Part shown: positions 9,187 through 18,688 of the stretch, piece after piece
Numbering within the stretch: the stretch's first letter is position 1
Layout: each line of letters begins with the position of its first letter
Source: Leptospira sp. 96542
GTDB lineage: Bacteria; Spirochaetota; Leptospiria; Leptospirales; Leptospiraceae
Length of the DNA: 64,000 nt
Assembly: GCA_029310945.1 (NCBI GenBank)
Contig: JARJFC010000017.1
Location: forward strand, 1-64,000
Direction: 5' to 3'
Notes under the pieces: model-generated
Databases searched by the model: none
Told to the model about the DNA's origin: nothing
The model's input: only the letters and a program-made list of their open reading frames with translations
Made by a program: the position numbers and the translations under genes

Positions 9187-9603
9187 ATGAAGATTAAAAT
9201 TCTACTTTTTGCGATTCCACTTTTGTTTGTTTTTTGTTCTGATTCAAACTCGCAACCAGGACCTGGGTTTTCTGGGGAACACCCTATCCAGGTGCAATTG
9301 AAAGAGAAAGGTAATGGTTTGTTTGAATTAGAATTATTTTTGCCACCTGATTTCGGATTCCAAAAAGAAGCACCACACCGAATTTCACTGAGTGGGTTGA
9401 GTGGATTGAAAGTAAAATCCGCCAATCTTAGTTTGAGTGGACCTTCCCACCCTAAAAAGGCAGAATATTTTGAGTATGTGAAACCGCTAGGTGTGGTTCT
9501 GGAAGGTAAGGGAAAATTAGAAATGAATGCAAAACTCTTTTACTGTAATTTCAAAAAGAATATTTGCATTCCAGCAAACTTAAGTCAAAGTTTTTCGATT
9601 TAA
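9187..9603 (+). CDS. Putative lipoprotein with DsbD-alpha-like features
   Basis: A 138-residue exported protein with a short signal sequence ending FVFCSDSN, a plausible spirochaetal lipobox around C17. The mature part is beta-rich and ends with FYCNFKKNICIP. This two-cysteine pattern resembles the C-terminal part of DsbD N-terminal-like domains, where the cysteines exchange electrons with thioredoxin-like partners. That resemblance is weak and the function is uncertain. The stop lies two bases from the end of the convergent minus-strand gene. Confidence 0.7.
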   Translation: MKIKILLFAIPLLFVFCSDSNSQPGPGFSGEHPIQVQLKEKGNGLFELELFLPPDFGFQKEAPHRISLSGLSGLKVKSANLSLSGPSHPKKAEYFEYVKPLGVVLEGKGKLEMNAKLFYCNFKKNICIPANLSQSFSI

Positions 9604-9605
9604 AT

Positions 9606-10064
9606 TCATTCCAAATCCTTAGTCACCAATCGTTTGAGGTTGGGTCTTTGGATTTGGTATAAAAAATAATACCTTCCACCCACGGAAATATTTTTATCCA
9701 CAATCTTTCCTTCTTTAGAAATTTCACGGAGTTCTTTTTTGCCTTTGTCAGACAAAATAGGTGGTGCAAATGTTTTGAGTAAGTTGAGCGATTTTTGTTC
9801 TGCGATGAGTTTTGCTTCTTCTCTTCTTTCGTTCTCAGAAGCAAGCACACTGGATACTGCGACTTGAAATAAAGATTCATTCAAAAAACCTTCTTTGGCT
9901 TTCGTGAATTCGATAATGAGTTCGTCAGACTGCTCAACCGATGTGGTTTTTTTCACTTCATTTGCAGTTGTTTCTACTTTTGTTTCACTTGTTTTACAAT
10001 TCCATAGGAAAGTTGTCAGTGCGATTTGAACGGCGAAAATTATTGTTTTTGTAGTTATTTGCAT
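9606..10064 (-). CDS. Hypothetical lipoprotein
   Basis: A 152-residue protein with a signal peptide ending TTFLWNC, a lipobox-like site at C23. A Thr/Lys/Glu-rich linker follows, then a mixed alpha/beta domain of about 110 residues with an RYYFLYQIQRP segment. I do not recognise the family. It sits 12 bases downstream of another lipoprotein gene on the same strand, so the two may form a small operon. Confidence 0.7.
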   Translation of the reverse strand: MQITTKTIIFAVQIALTTFLWNCKTSETKVETTANEVKKTTSVEQSDELIIEFTKAKEGFLNESLFQVAVSSVLASENERREEAKLIAEQKSLNLLKTFAPPILSDKGKKELREISKEGKIVDKNISVGGRYYFLYQIQRPNLKRLVTKDLE

Positions 10065-10076
10065 GATTATCCTAGA

Positions 10077-10733
10077 TCAATTGATAGGCGTTTTTTCAAC
10101 GAGATCGTATAAATTTGATTGGATGTTTCTAAATAGGAAAGTACATTTTCTTTTATTACTATAATCTTCTTTATAAATTTTCAAATTATCAAAAAACCAA
10201 CCAAAATTATGAGAATACTCGAGTCCATTGTTCACAGACTTGCCGCTAACTTTGTCTAGGTTCTCTTTTCCATCCGTTGTTGTTCCTGATTGAGTGTTCG
10301 AGGGTGTAGTTGACCCCATCGGAGAGATTGTGTTCTGGACTCCCGATGGTTGTGTTGTGTTGGCTCCAGTTGTTTGGCTGGGTGTGGAATTTGATTTGAA
10401 CCGGTCTTTGCCTTCTCCAGATTTCGCATACGCAGAAAAACCTGATGCAAACTGGTACTTTCCTCTTTGTACATCCAGAAGGAAAGGAAGAGCCGTTTTT
10501 TCACGAAGGATGTAGGCTTTTTTCTTACAATCTTCCCTTTTTTCTGTTCCAGAGATTTCTTTCGAGCTGACTGGAATTTCTACGAGGATTTGGAAAAATT
10601 CACGAGAAATAAAACCCATATCGGTTTCATTTTGCAGTGCGCGTTCCACAAACGATGGGTCTGCTGGTTGGAAGTAAGAGCAGGATGAAAAGACTGTCAA
10701 AATTAGAAGTTTACGAACCATTTCCAACTTCAA
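10077..10733 (-). CDS. Hypothetical lipoprotein with Ser/Thr-rich low-complexity segment
   Basis: A 218-residue protein with an N-terminal signal ending LTVFSSCSYF. Residues about 110-160 are rich in Ser, Thr, Gln and Gly and are probably a disordered linker between two small folded parts. Two cysteines occur outside the signal, in EDCKKK and KRKCTF. Translation could start at 10733 or, more likely, at the second Met (10721) directly ahead of the hydrophobic stretch. It is divergent from the M16 peptidase gene, whose start is only about 10-20 bases away, so their promoters must reach into coding sequence. Confidence 0.65.
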   Translation of the reverse strand: MKLEMVRKLLILTVFSSCSYFQPADPSFVERALQNETDMGFISREFFQILVEIPVSSKEISGTEKREDCKKKAYILREKTALPFLLDVQRGKYQFASGFSAYAKSGEGKDRFKSNSTPSQTTGANTTQPSGVQNTISPMGSTTPSNTQSGTTTDGKENLDKVSGKSVNNGLEYSHNFGWFFDNLKIYKEDYSNKRKCTFLFRNIQSNLYDLVEKTPIN

Positions 10734-10742
10734 AGCTAGTAG

Positions 10743-12293
10743 ATGATGCCAAAATTACGAATCATTTTCCTTTGTGCTTTCGCCTTTGTTTCCTCTCTCT
10801 TAGCGGAAGAGGGGTTTTTTGGAACTTCTTTGAACCAATTCCAACAAAAAATCAGAAAATTGCAGTTAGACAATGGCCTGACTGTTATCATGATGAACCG
10901 TGGTTCTTCCCCAACTGTGGCTCTTTACATCAAATTTTTGGTAGGAGCGGTGGACGAAACACCAGAAGAGGCAGGTACCGCCCACCTTTTGGAACATATG
11001 TTGTTCAAAGGCACAAACACGGTTGGCACAAATGACTTTGCCCGTGAAGAGAAATACCAAAAACAAATTGAAGTATGGGGTAGTGAACTCGACAACCTTC
11101 GCCTAAAAGAACGTTCCTTTCAAATCAGAGGTGGAGAAGTTCCCAAATCGGTAACAGAGGAAATTAAAACCCTTGAACGAAGATTACAAAATTTAATCAA
11201 ACTTCAGGATCAGTTCATTGTCAAAAACGAAGATTCCTTTATATATGAGCAAAATGGTGAAGTGGGTTTTAATGCCTATACTTCACAAGATGTCACCAAT
11301 TACCAAATCCAACTTCCCAATAACCGTATTGAAATTTGGGCAAAAATTGAATCAGATAGGTTAAAAAATCCAGTTCTACGTGAATATTATACGGAACGTG
11401 ATGTGGTCATTGAAGAACGCAGAATGCGAACGGATGACAATGGAGCGGGTGTTTTGCGGGAGCGTTTTTTTTCTATTGCCTATGAAAGCCATCCTTACCG
11501 AAAACCAGTGATTGGTTATTCGTCAAACATCCCTTTTTTAAAAATTGAAGAGACTAAAACATTTTTTAAAAAAAACTATACACCCGATCGAATGGTAATT
11601 TCGATTGTTGGCCAATTTGATTTTGATGAAACAGAAAAAATAATTCGAAAGTATTTTTCCGATTTAAAACCAGGAAAACCAAAGTCTGACTATAAAATTG
11701 AAGAAAAACAATATTTAGGTGAAAAGCGGTTTAAAGTTTTACATCCTTCCAGCTCACAAATGATGATGGGATGGTTAAAACCTCCGTTTCCCCATAAAGA
11801 CAACGCATCCTTCGATGTTCTGTCTACCATACTCACACAAGGAACAAGTTCTAGGTTGTACAAACGTTTGGTGTTGGAAGAAAAGTTGGCTCTCAGTGTG
11901 GGTGCTGCCAATGGTTATCCAGGTGAAAGGTACCAAAACTATTTTGTTTTTTTCATTAAACCGAAAGAAAATGTAAAACCTGAACAAATCGAATCAGTGG
12001 TTTGGGGAGAGTTATTGAAACTTAAAAGAGAAGGTGTTTCACAAACTGAATTGGAAAAAATAAAAAATCAGATGATTGCAGATTTTACAAAAACAATGGA
12101 TAATAATGCGAACATCGCTGACATATTGAGTTATTACCAGCTTCTTTATGGAGATTGGTCTCAGTTGTTTCGACAATATACGAATATCCTAAATACGAAT
12201 ACAAATGACTTAAAGAACTTAGTTACAACCTACCTTTCAAAAGACCGCGTGGTTGTTGGTGTGCTTGAAGACACAAGGGAAAAATCCAAATGA
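10743..12293 (+). CDS. M16 family zinc peptidase, catalytic member
   Basis: The inverted zinc motif HLLEH is at residues 81-85 (H81, E84, H85), and the downstream Glu ligand lies in the ERDVVIEE segment near residue 224. The family spacing between motif and Glu is about 77 residues. Here it is about 139, because a charged, probably coiled-coil insertion of roughly 60 residues occupies positions 100-165. A signal peptide (about residues 1-21, ending LLAEE) places the enzyme in the periplasm. Its stop overlaps the start of the next gene, which encodes a non-catalytic M16 protein, so the pair probably forms a heterodimer like other bacterial M16B proteases. Confidence 0.9.
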   Translation: MMPKLRIIFLCAFAFVSSLLAEEGFFGTSLNQFQQKIRKLQLDNGLTVIMMNRGSSPTVALYIKFLVGAVDETPEEAGTAHLLEHMLFKGTNTVGTNDFAREEKYQKQIEVWGSELDNLRLKERSFQIRGGEVPKSVTEEIKTLERRLQNLIKLQDQFIVKNEDSFIYEQNGEVGFNAYTSQDVTNYQIQLPNNRIEIWAKIESDRLKNPVLREYYTERDVVIEERRMRTDDNGAGVLRERFFSIAYESHPYRKPVIGYSSNIPFLKIEETKTFFKKNYTPDRMVISIVGQFDFDETEKIIRKYFSDLKPGKPKSDYKIEEKQYLGEKRFKVLHPSSSQMMMGWLKPPFPHKDNASFDVLSTILTQGTSSRLYKRLVLEEKLALSVGAANGYPGERYQNYFVFFIKPKENVKPEQIESVVWGELLKLKREGVSQTELEKIKNQMIADFTKTMDNNANIADILSYYQLLYGDWSQLFRQYTNILNTNTNDLKNLVTTYLSKDRVVVGVLEDTREKSK

Positions 12294-13696
12294 AAAATTT
12301 TACCATTCTTAGTTTATTTTTGTTTTGTTTGACTTCGCTTTTTTCAAGAGAGATGGGTGAGTTCGTAAAAGATGTCAAAATCAAACCTCTAGAATTCCAA
12401 GTTCCTGAAATCAAATCTTTACAAACAGATTCGGGAGTGGAGATTTATTCGCTCGGCAATTCTGAATTTCCCATTGTTTACGCAGATCTATACATTTATC
12501 ACGGAAAAAAACATTTAGGCAAACGTCCTGTCGAAATCGGAAAACTACTAGAGGACAGTTGGGAACTTTCAGGAACGAAGTCTTATCCAAATGAAAAATT
12601 TTTGCAAGATTTAGAATATTACGGAGCCACATTTTCGGTCTCAATTGATTACGAAAAAACGATTATTTCTTGGTCTTATTTGCGAAATGAGGAGAGTAAG
12701 GTTTTACCCATTTTAAAATCTTTTTTTCTGGAATCAAGTTTAGATGAATCTATCGTAGCGACTGTTAGGGGAAAGATTGCAGAAGAAATCAAACGCCGCA
12801 ATGACAGTCCCACTGGTCTTGGTTCCAGAAAAGCGAAAGAGGCCTTATTTTTAGGAACAATTCTTGGGACGTCCATGTCTTTGGATTCATTATCAAAAAT
12901 AACTACGAACGAACTACTCGAATTTCAATCTGAAATTTTAAGCGAACCGAAACGTCGGCTCCTTCTAACGGGTGATTTTGATTTATCAGTTTGGAAAGAT
13001 TTTTTCCCAAAATTGATACCAAAATCGAATTCTAGGCCAGAAGAAGTTGTGGAGAGTCGTTTACTTTCGAAAAATGTTGAGAACTTTAAAAAAGAAATTA
13101 GACTAGTGGAAAAAGATGTAAACCAATCATTTGTTTCGATGTTTGGAGTGTTACCAAAACATGACCATCCCGATTTTTATGCCATTCAAATATTGAATTA
13201 TATCATTGGTGCAGGAGGCTTTAACTCTTATTATATGCGTGAAATCCGCAATAATCGTGGCCTAGCTTATTCGGCAGGGAGTAATACAGAGTTTCAGGAA
13301 AATTACGGTGTATTACAATTTTATGCGATGACCAAAACTGAGTCGGTTCCAGAAGTATTGAACTTAATGAAGGAACTTATCCAAACCCAGCTCATTTCTA
13401 ATTTGAAAGAAGACGAACTTATCCGTGCAAAAAATGCAATTCAGAACCAATTTGTATTTCAGTTTGAAGACGCTCGGCGAACACTTGCAAGTGAAGTTCG
13501 CAGAAAAGATCATAATATGCCAGTAGGTTATTTGTTAGATTTTAGGAAGAACATTGAAGCCGTAAGTTTGGATGATTTAAAACGTGTCGGCAAAACATAT
13601 TTTAAATCCGATTCGCTCATCGTTACCATCGTAGGTCCTAAATCTTTAGAATCCAACCTAAAGGGGCAAGTTAAAATAATGAATCCTGAAGACTGA
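12290..13696 (+). CDS. M16 family peptidase-like protein, non-catalytic partner
   Basis: This 468-residue protein has the M16 two-domain layout but lacks HxxEH; the equivalent region reads EIGKLLEDSWELSGT. The later substrate-binding region with GGFNSYYMREIRNNRGLAY is conserved, as in the R/Y-containing inactive subunits of the family. A signal peptide covers about residues 1-20. The ATG overlaps the upstream TGA by four bases, indicating coupled translation with the catalytic subunit. Confidence 0.9.
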   Translation: MKNFTILSLFLFCLTSLFSREMGEFVKDVKIKPLEFQVPEIKSLQTDSGVEIYSLGNSEFPIVYADLYIYHGKKHLGKRPVEIGKLLEDSWELSGTKSYPNEKFLQDLEYYGATFSVSIDYEKTIISWSYLRNEESKVLPILKSFFLESSLDESIVATVRGKIAEEIKRRNDSPTGLGSRKAKEALFLGTILGTSMSLDSLSKITTNELLEFQSEILSEPKRRLLLTGDFDLSVWKDFFPKLIPKSNSRPEEVVESRLLSKNVENFKKEIRLVEKDVNQSFVSMFGVLPKHDHPDFYAIQILNYIIGAGGFNSYYMREIRNNRGLAYSAGSNTEFQENYGVLQFYAMTKTESVPEVLNLMKELIQTQLISNLKEDELIRAKNAIQNQFVFQFEDARRTLASEVRRKDHNMPVGYLLDFRKNIEAVSLDDLKRVGKTYFKSDSLIVTIVGPKSLESNLKGQVKIMNPED

Positions 13697-13697
13697 T

Positions 13698-14537
13698 ATG
13701 TCATTTGTTTCATTTGATCATAAAGGATTAAAATTTGAAGGGATATCAGAAGGTGGGATTCGTACATCGATCGTCTGTCCATCTCTCGATTTTATGTTCG
13801 ACTTTGGTTTTACGAATCCTGATAAAATCCATATCAGTCGTATCCTTTTGACACATGCCCATTTGGATCATTCGAGTGGGATACCTTATTATGTTTCGCA
13901 GCGTAGTTTGCGTAAACTCCCAACACCTAAAATCTACTTACCAAAAGAGATAGAACCCAAAATGAGTCAGATTTTAAAACTCTACTCAGAGATAGAAGGT
14001 TTCGATTATGGTTGTCAACTCATCGGGCTAAATTATGGGGAGAGGGTTGATCTTAAACCTGGTTATTATTTTAAACCTTTACCAACCTTTCATCGTGTTC
14101 CATCACAAGGATACACAGTGTTCGAAACAAAACGTAAGTTAAAACCTGAATGGTCAGAATTAAATCAGAATGAAATCCGCAAAAAAAAAGAATTGGGTGA
14201 AGATCCTACATATGAATTGGATTCTCCTTTGGTTTCTTTTTCAGGAGATACAAAAATCGAATATGTGTTGGAAAACGAAGCCGTTCGCAAAAGCAAAATT
14301 CTATTTTTAGAATGTACCTATTATTGTGATAAAAGGGACGTGAGTCGTGCGCGTGAGTGGGGACATACACATTTGGATGAGATTGTTGCCAATGCAGATC
14401 TTTTTGAAAATGAAGCGATTGTTCTCATCCATGCATCCAAAAGATACAGTTACCGCGAATTAGAATCTTGGGTTCGTAAAAAAGTTCCCAATCAATTAAA
14501 ACAAAAACTACATTTGTTTTTGCCAACCAGACATTAG
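13698..14537 (+). CDS. Metallo-beta-lactamase-fold hydrolase, RNase Z-like
   Basis: The zinc motif THAHLDH is at residues 52-58, and FSGDT plus a GHTHLDE segment give further ligands. The layout resembles the tRNase Z-like branch of the fold (280 residues, cytosolic). The actual substrate is unknown; tRNA 3' processing is one possibility. It starts two bases after the M16 partner, so it shares that operon. Confidence 0.85.
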   Translation: MSFVSFDHKGLKFEGISEGGIRTSIVCPSLDFMFDFGFTNPDKIHISRILLTHAHLDHSSGIPYYVSQRSLRKLPTPKIYLPKEIEPKMSQILKLYSEIEGFDYGCQLIGLNYGERVDLKPGYYFKPLPTFHRVPSQGYTVFETKRKLKPEWSELNQNEIRKKKELGEDPTYELDSPLVSFSGDTKIEYVLENEAVRKSKILFLECTYYCDKRDVSRAREWGHTHLDEIVANADLFENEAIVLIHASKRYSYRELESWVRKKVPNQLKQKLHLFLPTRH

Positions 14538-14541
14538 TTAG

Positions 14542-15195
14542 ATGAAACCTAGACCAAGCGTATTTATAAATGACTTAGAAAACTATATAGACCAAAATTT
14601 GGTAAAAAGACCAAATCCTGTGTTTTTGGAAATGGAAGGTTTTGCAAAAGAAAAAAACATTCCAATTGTTTCAGCCGCAACAGGTGCTGTTCTCCATCAT
14701 TTGGTACAAATGACAGATCCAAACCAAATTTTGGAACTAGGGACTGGCCTTGGTTACTCTACCTTATGGATGCACCTTGCCAAACCAAATGTAAAAATCA
14801 TCACAGTGGATCGCAATGCTGTGCAGGCAAATGCCATTGATTTATATAGCGAAAAAATGAAACTTGTTTCCCCTCCCATAGAAAGAGTGACTTCCCTTGT
14901 GATGGAGTATTTGGATTCCAAACATGATTTTTCTCATACCGATTTTTATTTTGTAGATTGTGATAAGATTATGTACCCCGATGTTTATGATGTTTTGTTT
15001 CGTAGGGCAAAACCAGGTGCGGTGCTCGTCTATGATAATGTTTTGTGGCATGGAAGGATATTGAACCCAGATCCCCAAAAACCATCTGATTTAGCAGTTC
15101 AGTCCCTTTGGAATAAGGTAAAGTCCTCAAATCTTCCATACACTCTCTTCCCTTGTGGGGATGGACTCCTCTTTTTTCGTAAAGATAAAAAATAG
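14542..15195 (+). CDS. SAM-dependent O-methyltransferase (COMT-like family 3)
   Basis: A 217-residue class I methyltransferase. The SAM motif is ILELGTGLGYSTLWM, followed by an acidic end of strand 2 (ITVDRNA) and the metal/substrate motif FYFVDCDK, with VLVYDNVLWHG later. These features match the cation-dependent O-methyltransferases that act on catechol-like substrates. The substrate here is unknown. It lies four bases after the MBL-fold gene. Confidence 0.88.
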   Translation: MKPRPSVFINDLENYIDQNLVKRPNPVFLEMEGFAKEKNIPIVSAATGAVLHHLVQMTDPNQILELGTGLGYSTLWMHLAKPNVKIITVDRNAVQANAIDLYSEKMKLVSPPIERVTSLVMEYLDSKHDFSHTDFYFVDCDKIMYPDVYDVLFRRAKPGAVLVYDNVLWHGRILNPDPQKPSDLAVQSLWNKVKSSNLPYTLFPCGDGLLFFRKDKK

Positions 15196-15253
15196 TAGTC
15201 AAACTATTTCCTTCCACAGTATCCTGCTATCTGTTTTAAGGAGAATTGATTTC

Positions 15254-16009
15254 GTGCTAAAAAAAATTGTATTCATTTGTTTTCTATCCTTTGGTGCTAG
15301 TGGATTGTTCGCCCAAGAGTCAGGTGCTCCCGAAAAAGGGAAAGAGTCTGTTGAGGAATTGGCCAAACTCGATTTGGGAAATAATCTCGAACGCAAACAG
15401 TACAAAGCATACTCCGAAAATTATAAAGACCGAGTCAACCATGGTATCAAACTCCTCACCATCGTGGTTGCGAATTTTGGAGATGAAGTTCCCGATTCGA
15501 AACAAAACCTAGAAAAAATCAAAAAAGATTACCAAACTGTTTTACGGTACTACTACCGCCGAGCTTACATCGCATCTGGTAAAGCTATGGTGCAATTGGA
15601 CAAAGACATAAATATGGTGTTGAATAAATTTGCTGTCCAATACGACACCAAAACACAAAACATCCTAGCTGAATGTGCGGATGTGATTACTAACCATGAA
15701 CAAACCCAGTTGGTCGAGGCATCGCAAGAAGGTAAAAAAATCACAGTTCCATACCGTGAAATTGCAGAAGGTCAACAAAAATTACGTCTGGCATACAACC
15801 AATTGAGTCTTGCCACTGATATGTTTCGTGACGATCGATTTTATGATTCGATTGTTCACTTCCGCATTGCAAAAGATTATGGCATAAAGATTCTTTCTGA
15901 TTTTAAAGAATCGGAAGCAGATAAAAAAGCAGTTACGGATAAATATGCAAAAGATCTTAGCGATAATCGAAACCAGATATTCAATCAATCAGAAACTCCT
16001 GCTAAATAA
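15254..16009 (+). CDS. Conserved exported protein of unknown function
   Basis: The GTG at 15254 is preceded by AAGGAGA at good spacing and gives a clean signal peptide (KKIVFICFLSFGASGLFAQ). An in-frame start at 15155 would bury this signal inside a longer N-terminus. The mature protein of about 230 residues is mostly helical and charged, with a YYYRRAYIASGK segment. It looks like the soluble helical leptospiral proteins of unknown role. No enzyme motif is visible. Confidence 0.78.
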   Translation: MLKKIVFICFLSFGASGLFAQESGAPEKGKESVEELAKLDLGNNLERKQYKAYSENYKDRVNHGIKLLTIVVANFGDEVPDSKQNLEKIKKDYQTVLRYYYRRAYIASGKAMVQLDKDINMVLNKFAVQYDTKTQNILAECADVITNHEQTQLVEASQEGKKITVPYREIAEGQQKLRLAYNQLSLATDMFRDDRFYDSIVHFRIAKDYGIKILSDFKESEADKKAVTDKYAKDLSDNRNQIFNQSETPAK

Positions 16010-16021
16010 ATTATTTTTCTC

Positions 16022-16045
16022 CTCCTCCCTGATTTTTGGGAGGAG
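16022..16045 (+). promoter_or_regulatory. Perfect 8-bp hairpin covering the ribosome-binding site of the amidase gene
   Basis: CTCCTCCC (16022-16029) and GGGAGGAG (16038-16045) are perfect complements separated by eight bases. The right arm is the only Shine-Dalgarno-like sequence ahead of ATG 16047. There is no T-run after the stem, so a terminator is less likely than a structure that limits translation. Confidence 0.65.
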
Positions 16046-16046
16046 A

Positions 16047-17372
16047 ATGTTCATAAAACTTTCGCTCACAATTTTATTTTTTGTATTCTTTCCATCATTC
16101 TCATTGTTTGCAGAAGATGAATTCAGAATCGTCATTGATCCAGGTCACGGCGGAGTTGCCAAAGACCCTAAGGCCAACCATGGGGATAAATATGACAGTG
16201 TCTCACAAACATTTTTAGAATCCTACAAACAAGGGACCGAACATGGTAAGTTTAAGGAAAGGGCGGTTGTTTTAGCACTCGGCAAAGAAGTACATCATAT
16301 TCTAAAACTTACTGAAACTGAAGAAGGTTGGAGAGAGTTTGAATCTTATTTAAAAAAATTTTCAAAAAAAACAAATCATAAACGAGTGATTTTGCGAAGT
16401 CACCTAACACGAGAATCTTCCTATGATTTTGATCCAGAATCAAACGATCCAAACGCAGCTTACCGCTTGTATGATTTTCCAAACCAAAAAACAGGGATTC
16501 GAGAAAAGGGACGATTGAGTAAAATCAATGAGAAAAAACCACAGCTTGTATTGTCACTGCACCTAAACCCAGCAAGTAAGGGACAAGTGGGAGGGATGGC
16601 AGCCGTTTTAACACCAGGATATAAAACCTTTCAAACAATCAGATCCATTTCGGAAAAAAAGAATAAAGCAGAAACATTTCTCAAATCACCTTGGTCAGAT
16701 TGGCTCGTTTTCCATTCCGGCTGGTCCAAACTGGAAAATGCAACGGCGGATGCTTGGATTTATTTTCATGGGTATTGGTCTGTCAAAGACGGGAAAACAG
16801 CAGACCTAAACAAATTCGAAGGTTACAGACAGAATATGATCACTTGGAAATATGCGGATGGAACAGGTTGGGAGAAAAAAATTGGAAACAAAGGGGCTTA
16901 TGCAAAATCACATAAAGACTTCCAACCAGAGGGAAAGTTTTGGGAACGTGAAAAGGGGAAAGGGGAAGGTTATCGGAGAGAAGGGGGCAGAGAAGGTTTT
17001 GGTGGAGACAACCATTATGTAACGAAGGAACTTATGCGTTTTGTACAATACGGTGTCCCCACTTTGTTAAAAAAACCAAAAGAAAAATACATGGAACTTG
17101 GGCCGATCCAAAAACCATACATTTCTACCTATAGTTTGCCGACTTATACAAATGCTCTTTGTGCATTTATTGAAATCGGATATGTCAATCGTTCAAGAGA
17201 CATGAAATACTTAACAGAAAATAAACGTGAAGTAGCCATTTCACTGGCCGTTGGAATTTATTCTTTATTCATTGGATTGGATATGAAAAAAAATCCCAAC
17301 CTCCCTTATAACCCCAAAGGAAAAAAAGTAAATTGGGAAAGATATGGCAATTACTTCGATGAGGTTTTGTAA
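16047..17372 (+). CDS. N-acetylmuramoyl-L-alanine amidase (Amidase_3)
   Basis: This periplasmic enzyme cleaves the bond between MurNAc and the stem peptide. After a signal peptide (about residues 1-22) come the zinc motif IDPGHGG (H34), the SLHLN motif with a second His, and IEIGYVNR with the catalytic Glu. The protein is longer than a minimal Amidase_3 domain (about 180 residues). A large Trp/Gly/Lys-rich insertion, roughly residues 190-330, sits between the second and last motifs. The start at 16047 follows a hairpin that contains its ribosome-binding site. Confidence 0.88.
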   Translation: MFIKLSLTILFFVFFPSFSLFAEDEFRIVIDPGHGGVAKDPKANHGDKYDSVSQTFLESYKQGTEHGKFKERAVVLALGKEVHHILKLTETEEGWREFESYLKKFSKKTNHKRVILRSHLTRESSYDFDPESNDPNAAYRLYDFPNQKTGIREKGRLSKINEKKPQLVLSLHLNPASKGQVGGMAAVLTPGYKTFQTIRSISEKKNKAETFLKSPWSDWLVFHSGWSKLENATADAWIYFHGYWSVKDGKTADLNKFEGYRQNMITWKYADGTGWEKKIGNKGAYAKSHKDFQPEGKFWEREKGKGEGYRREGGREGFGGDNHYVTKELMRFVQYGVPTLLKKPKEKYMELGPIQKPYISTYSLPTYTNALCAFIEIGYVNRSRDMKYLTENKREVAISLAVGIYSLFIGLDMKKNPNLPYNPKGKKVNWERYGNYFDEVL

Positions 17373-17378
17373 TTTCAA

Positions 17379-18143
17379 ATGAAAACAATTCAGAAAATCA
17401 TTGACCATCCATTGTTTGCCGAACTCATAACCTTGTATCAAAAATCATTAAAACAAAGATACGAAATAAGTGCATTGGAGCGATATCCAAAATATGCATC
17501 CATTCCAAGAGAAACCATAAACAAACTCATTTTATTTTTTACTAACTTCTTATACCCAAAGTATGATGAACGAATTCAATTGGACAGAGCCTTTGATTCT
17601 TTGTCTGGTTTCGTACATAACCCGTCAAAAGTTTGGGGGATACTTGGAAACTTAGCAGCATCCATATTTAAGTTTGGTAGGCATTTTCCTTTGGCTTTGA
17701 AAGCGGGTATGCGAGCACTCCATGCCTATGTAACGGCACATGAGTTTGAAAGTTTTTTGGTAAACGAACTTTCGAAAGAAACAAATCCCAAAGAAATATT
17801 AGAAAACCCGTATGGAATGGAAAAAATAATATCAGGGGTAAAAAAAGAACAAGCAGATCAATTCAGAAAAGACATTGGAGAATTGTTTTCAGTATTTACT
17901 GATTCTTTACTTGTAAACAAAATCATTTTGATCATGGAAGACATTGTCAAACGAATGGAAACGAAAGGTACACTGTATACGGAAGAAGATAAAAATGGAA
18001 TTCGTTTGGGTGTGAGAATATTAAAAGAAGGACAGGATATCTTTAAAAACTTGCGAAAAGAGGAAATTTCTCTCATCTTACAAGCGATAGATGAAGTGGA
18101 AAGGGACTTTTACCTATCCGCCTGCGAGAGATTTTCACACTAA
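17379..18143 (+). CDS. Conserved hypothetical helical protein
   Basis: A 254-residue protein with no signal peptide and no recognisable motif. It is predicted mostly helical, with a weakly amphipathic stretch around residues 85-115. I do not recognise the family. It begins six bases after the amidase stop and may share its transcript. Confidence 0.65.
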   Translation: MKTIQKIIDHPLFAELITLYQKSLKQRYEISALERYPKYASIPRETINKLILFFTNFLYPKYDERIQLDRAFDSLSGFVHNPSKVWGILGNLAASIFKFGRHFPLALKAGMRALHAYVTAHEFESFLVNELSKETNPKEILENPYGMEKIISGVKKEQADQFRKDIGELFSVFTDSLLVNKIILIMEDIVKRMETKGTLYTEEDKNGIRLGVRILKEGQDIFKNLRKEEISLILQAIDEVERDFYLSACERFSH

Positions 18144-18149
18144 AACTTT

Positions 18150-18236
18150 TGGTACCGATGGCCGGAATCGAACCGGCATGATGTTGCCATCGGTGGATTT
18201 TGAATCCACTGCGTCTACCAATTCCACCACATCGGC
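18150..18236 (-). tRNA. tRNA-Leu (CAA)
   Basis: On the minus strand the sequence folds into a full class II tRNA of 87 nt. The acceptor GCCGATG pairs with CATCGGT (first pair G-U), the discriminator is A, and CCA is encoded (18150-18152). The anticodon stem GTGGA/TCCAC encloses the loop TTCAAAA, giving anticodon CAA. A long variable arm and a T-arm with GGTTCGATTCC are present. Confidence 0.95.
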
Positions 18237-18244
18237 AATTGGTT

Positions 18245-18688
18245 TTAGTCTTCTGCTTCTATATATTTACCTTTTCCGCGAGCCACTATTTTGCCGATCT
18301 CATTTTCTATTTCAGCACGATTTTCGATGATTTTTTTGTTCTTTTTCACAAACCAGCCTCGTAGATGGAGTGGTTCATTCACCTTCGCTGGTTGTAAAAA
18401 CCGAATGGTCAGTTCTCCAGTCGAAGTTTCGAAATTCATCGCTTCGTTGATCTTTACCATAATTTCGTCCAGAATGGTAGAGATGATACCTGGGTGGATT
18501 TGGTCGGGCAATCCTTGGTATTTTTCGGGGCAGGTGTAGTCACCGAAGGCAGTTTTTGTGTCTTCGTCGAAGGTGATTTTTAACTGCAACCCGTCTGCAT
18601 TGTCTGGACTTGAGGCAAAGCTGAGATTTTTTTTCGCAACGGATTTCATGCCACCATGGAACGCAAGAATTTCTCCTCTGTCAAGCAT
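18245..18688 (-). CDS. Hot-dog fold acyl-CoA thioesterase (PaaI/4HBT type)
   Basis: A 147-residue protein with the hot-dog helix motif [13 protein letters not shown] followed by [12 protein letters not shown], as in PaaI-like thioesterases that hydrolyse acyl-CoA. The acyl specificity is unknown. The start is uncertain: ATG 18688 and ATG 18649 are both in frame and neither has a well-placed ribosome-binding site. A good AGAGGAG lies between them with no standard start at the right distance. Confidence 0.8.
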   Translation of the reverse strand: MLDRGEILAFHGGMKSVAKKNLSFASSPDNADGLQLKITFDEDTKTAFGDYTCPEKYQGLPDQIHPGIISTILDEIMVKINEAMNFETSTGELTIRFLQPAKVNEPLHLRGWFVKKNKKIIENRAEIENEIGKIVARGKGKYIEAED

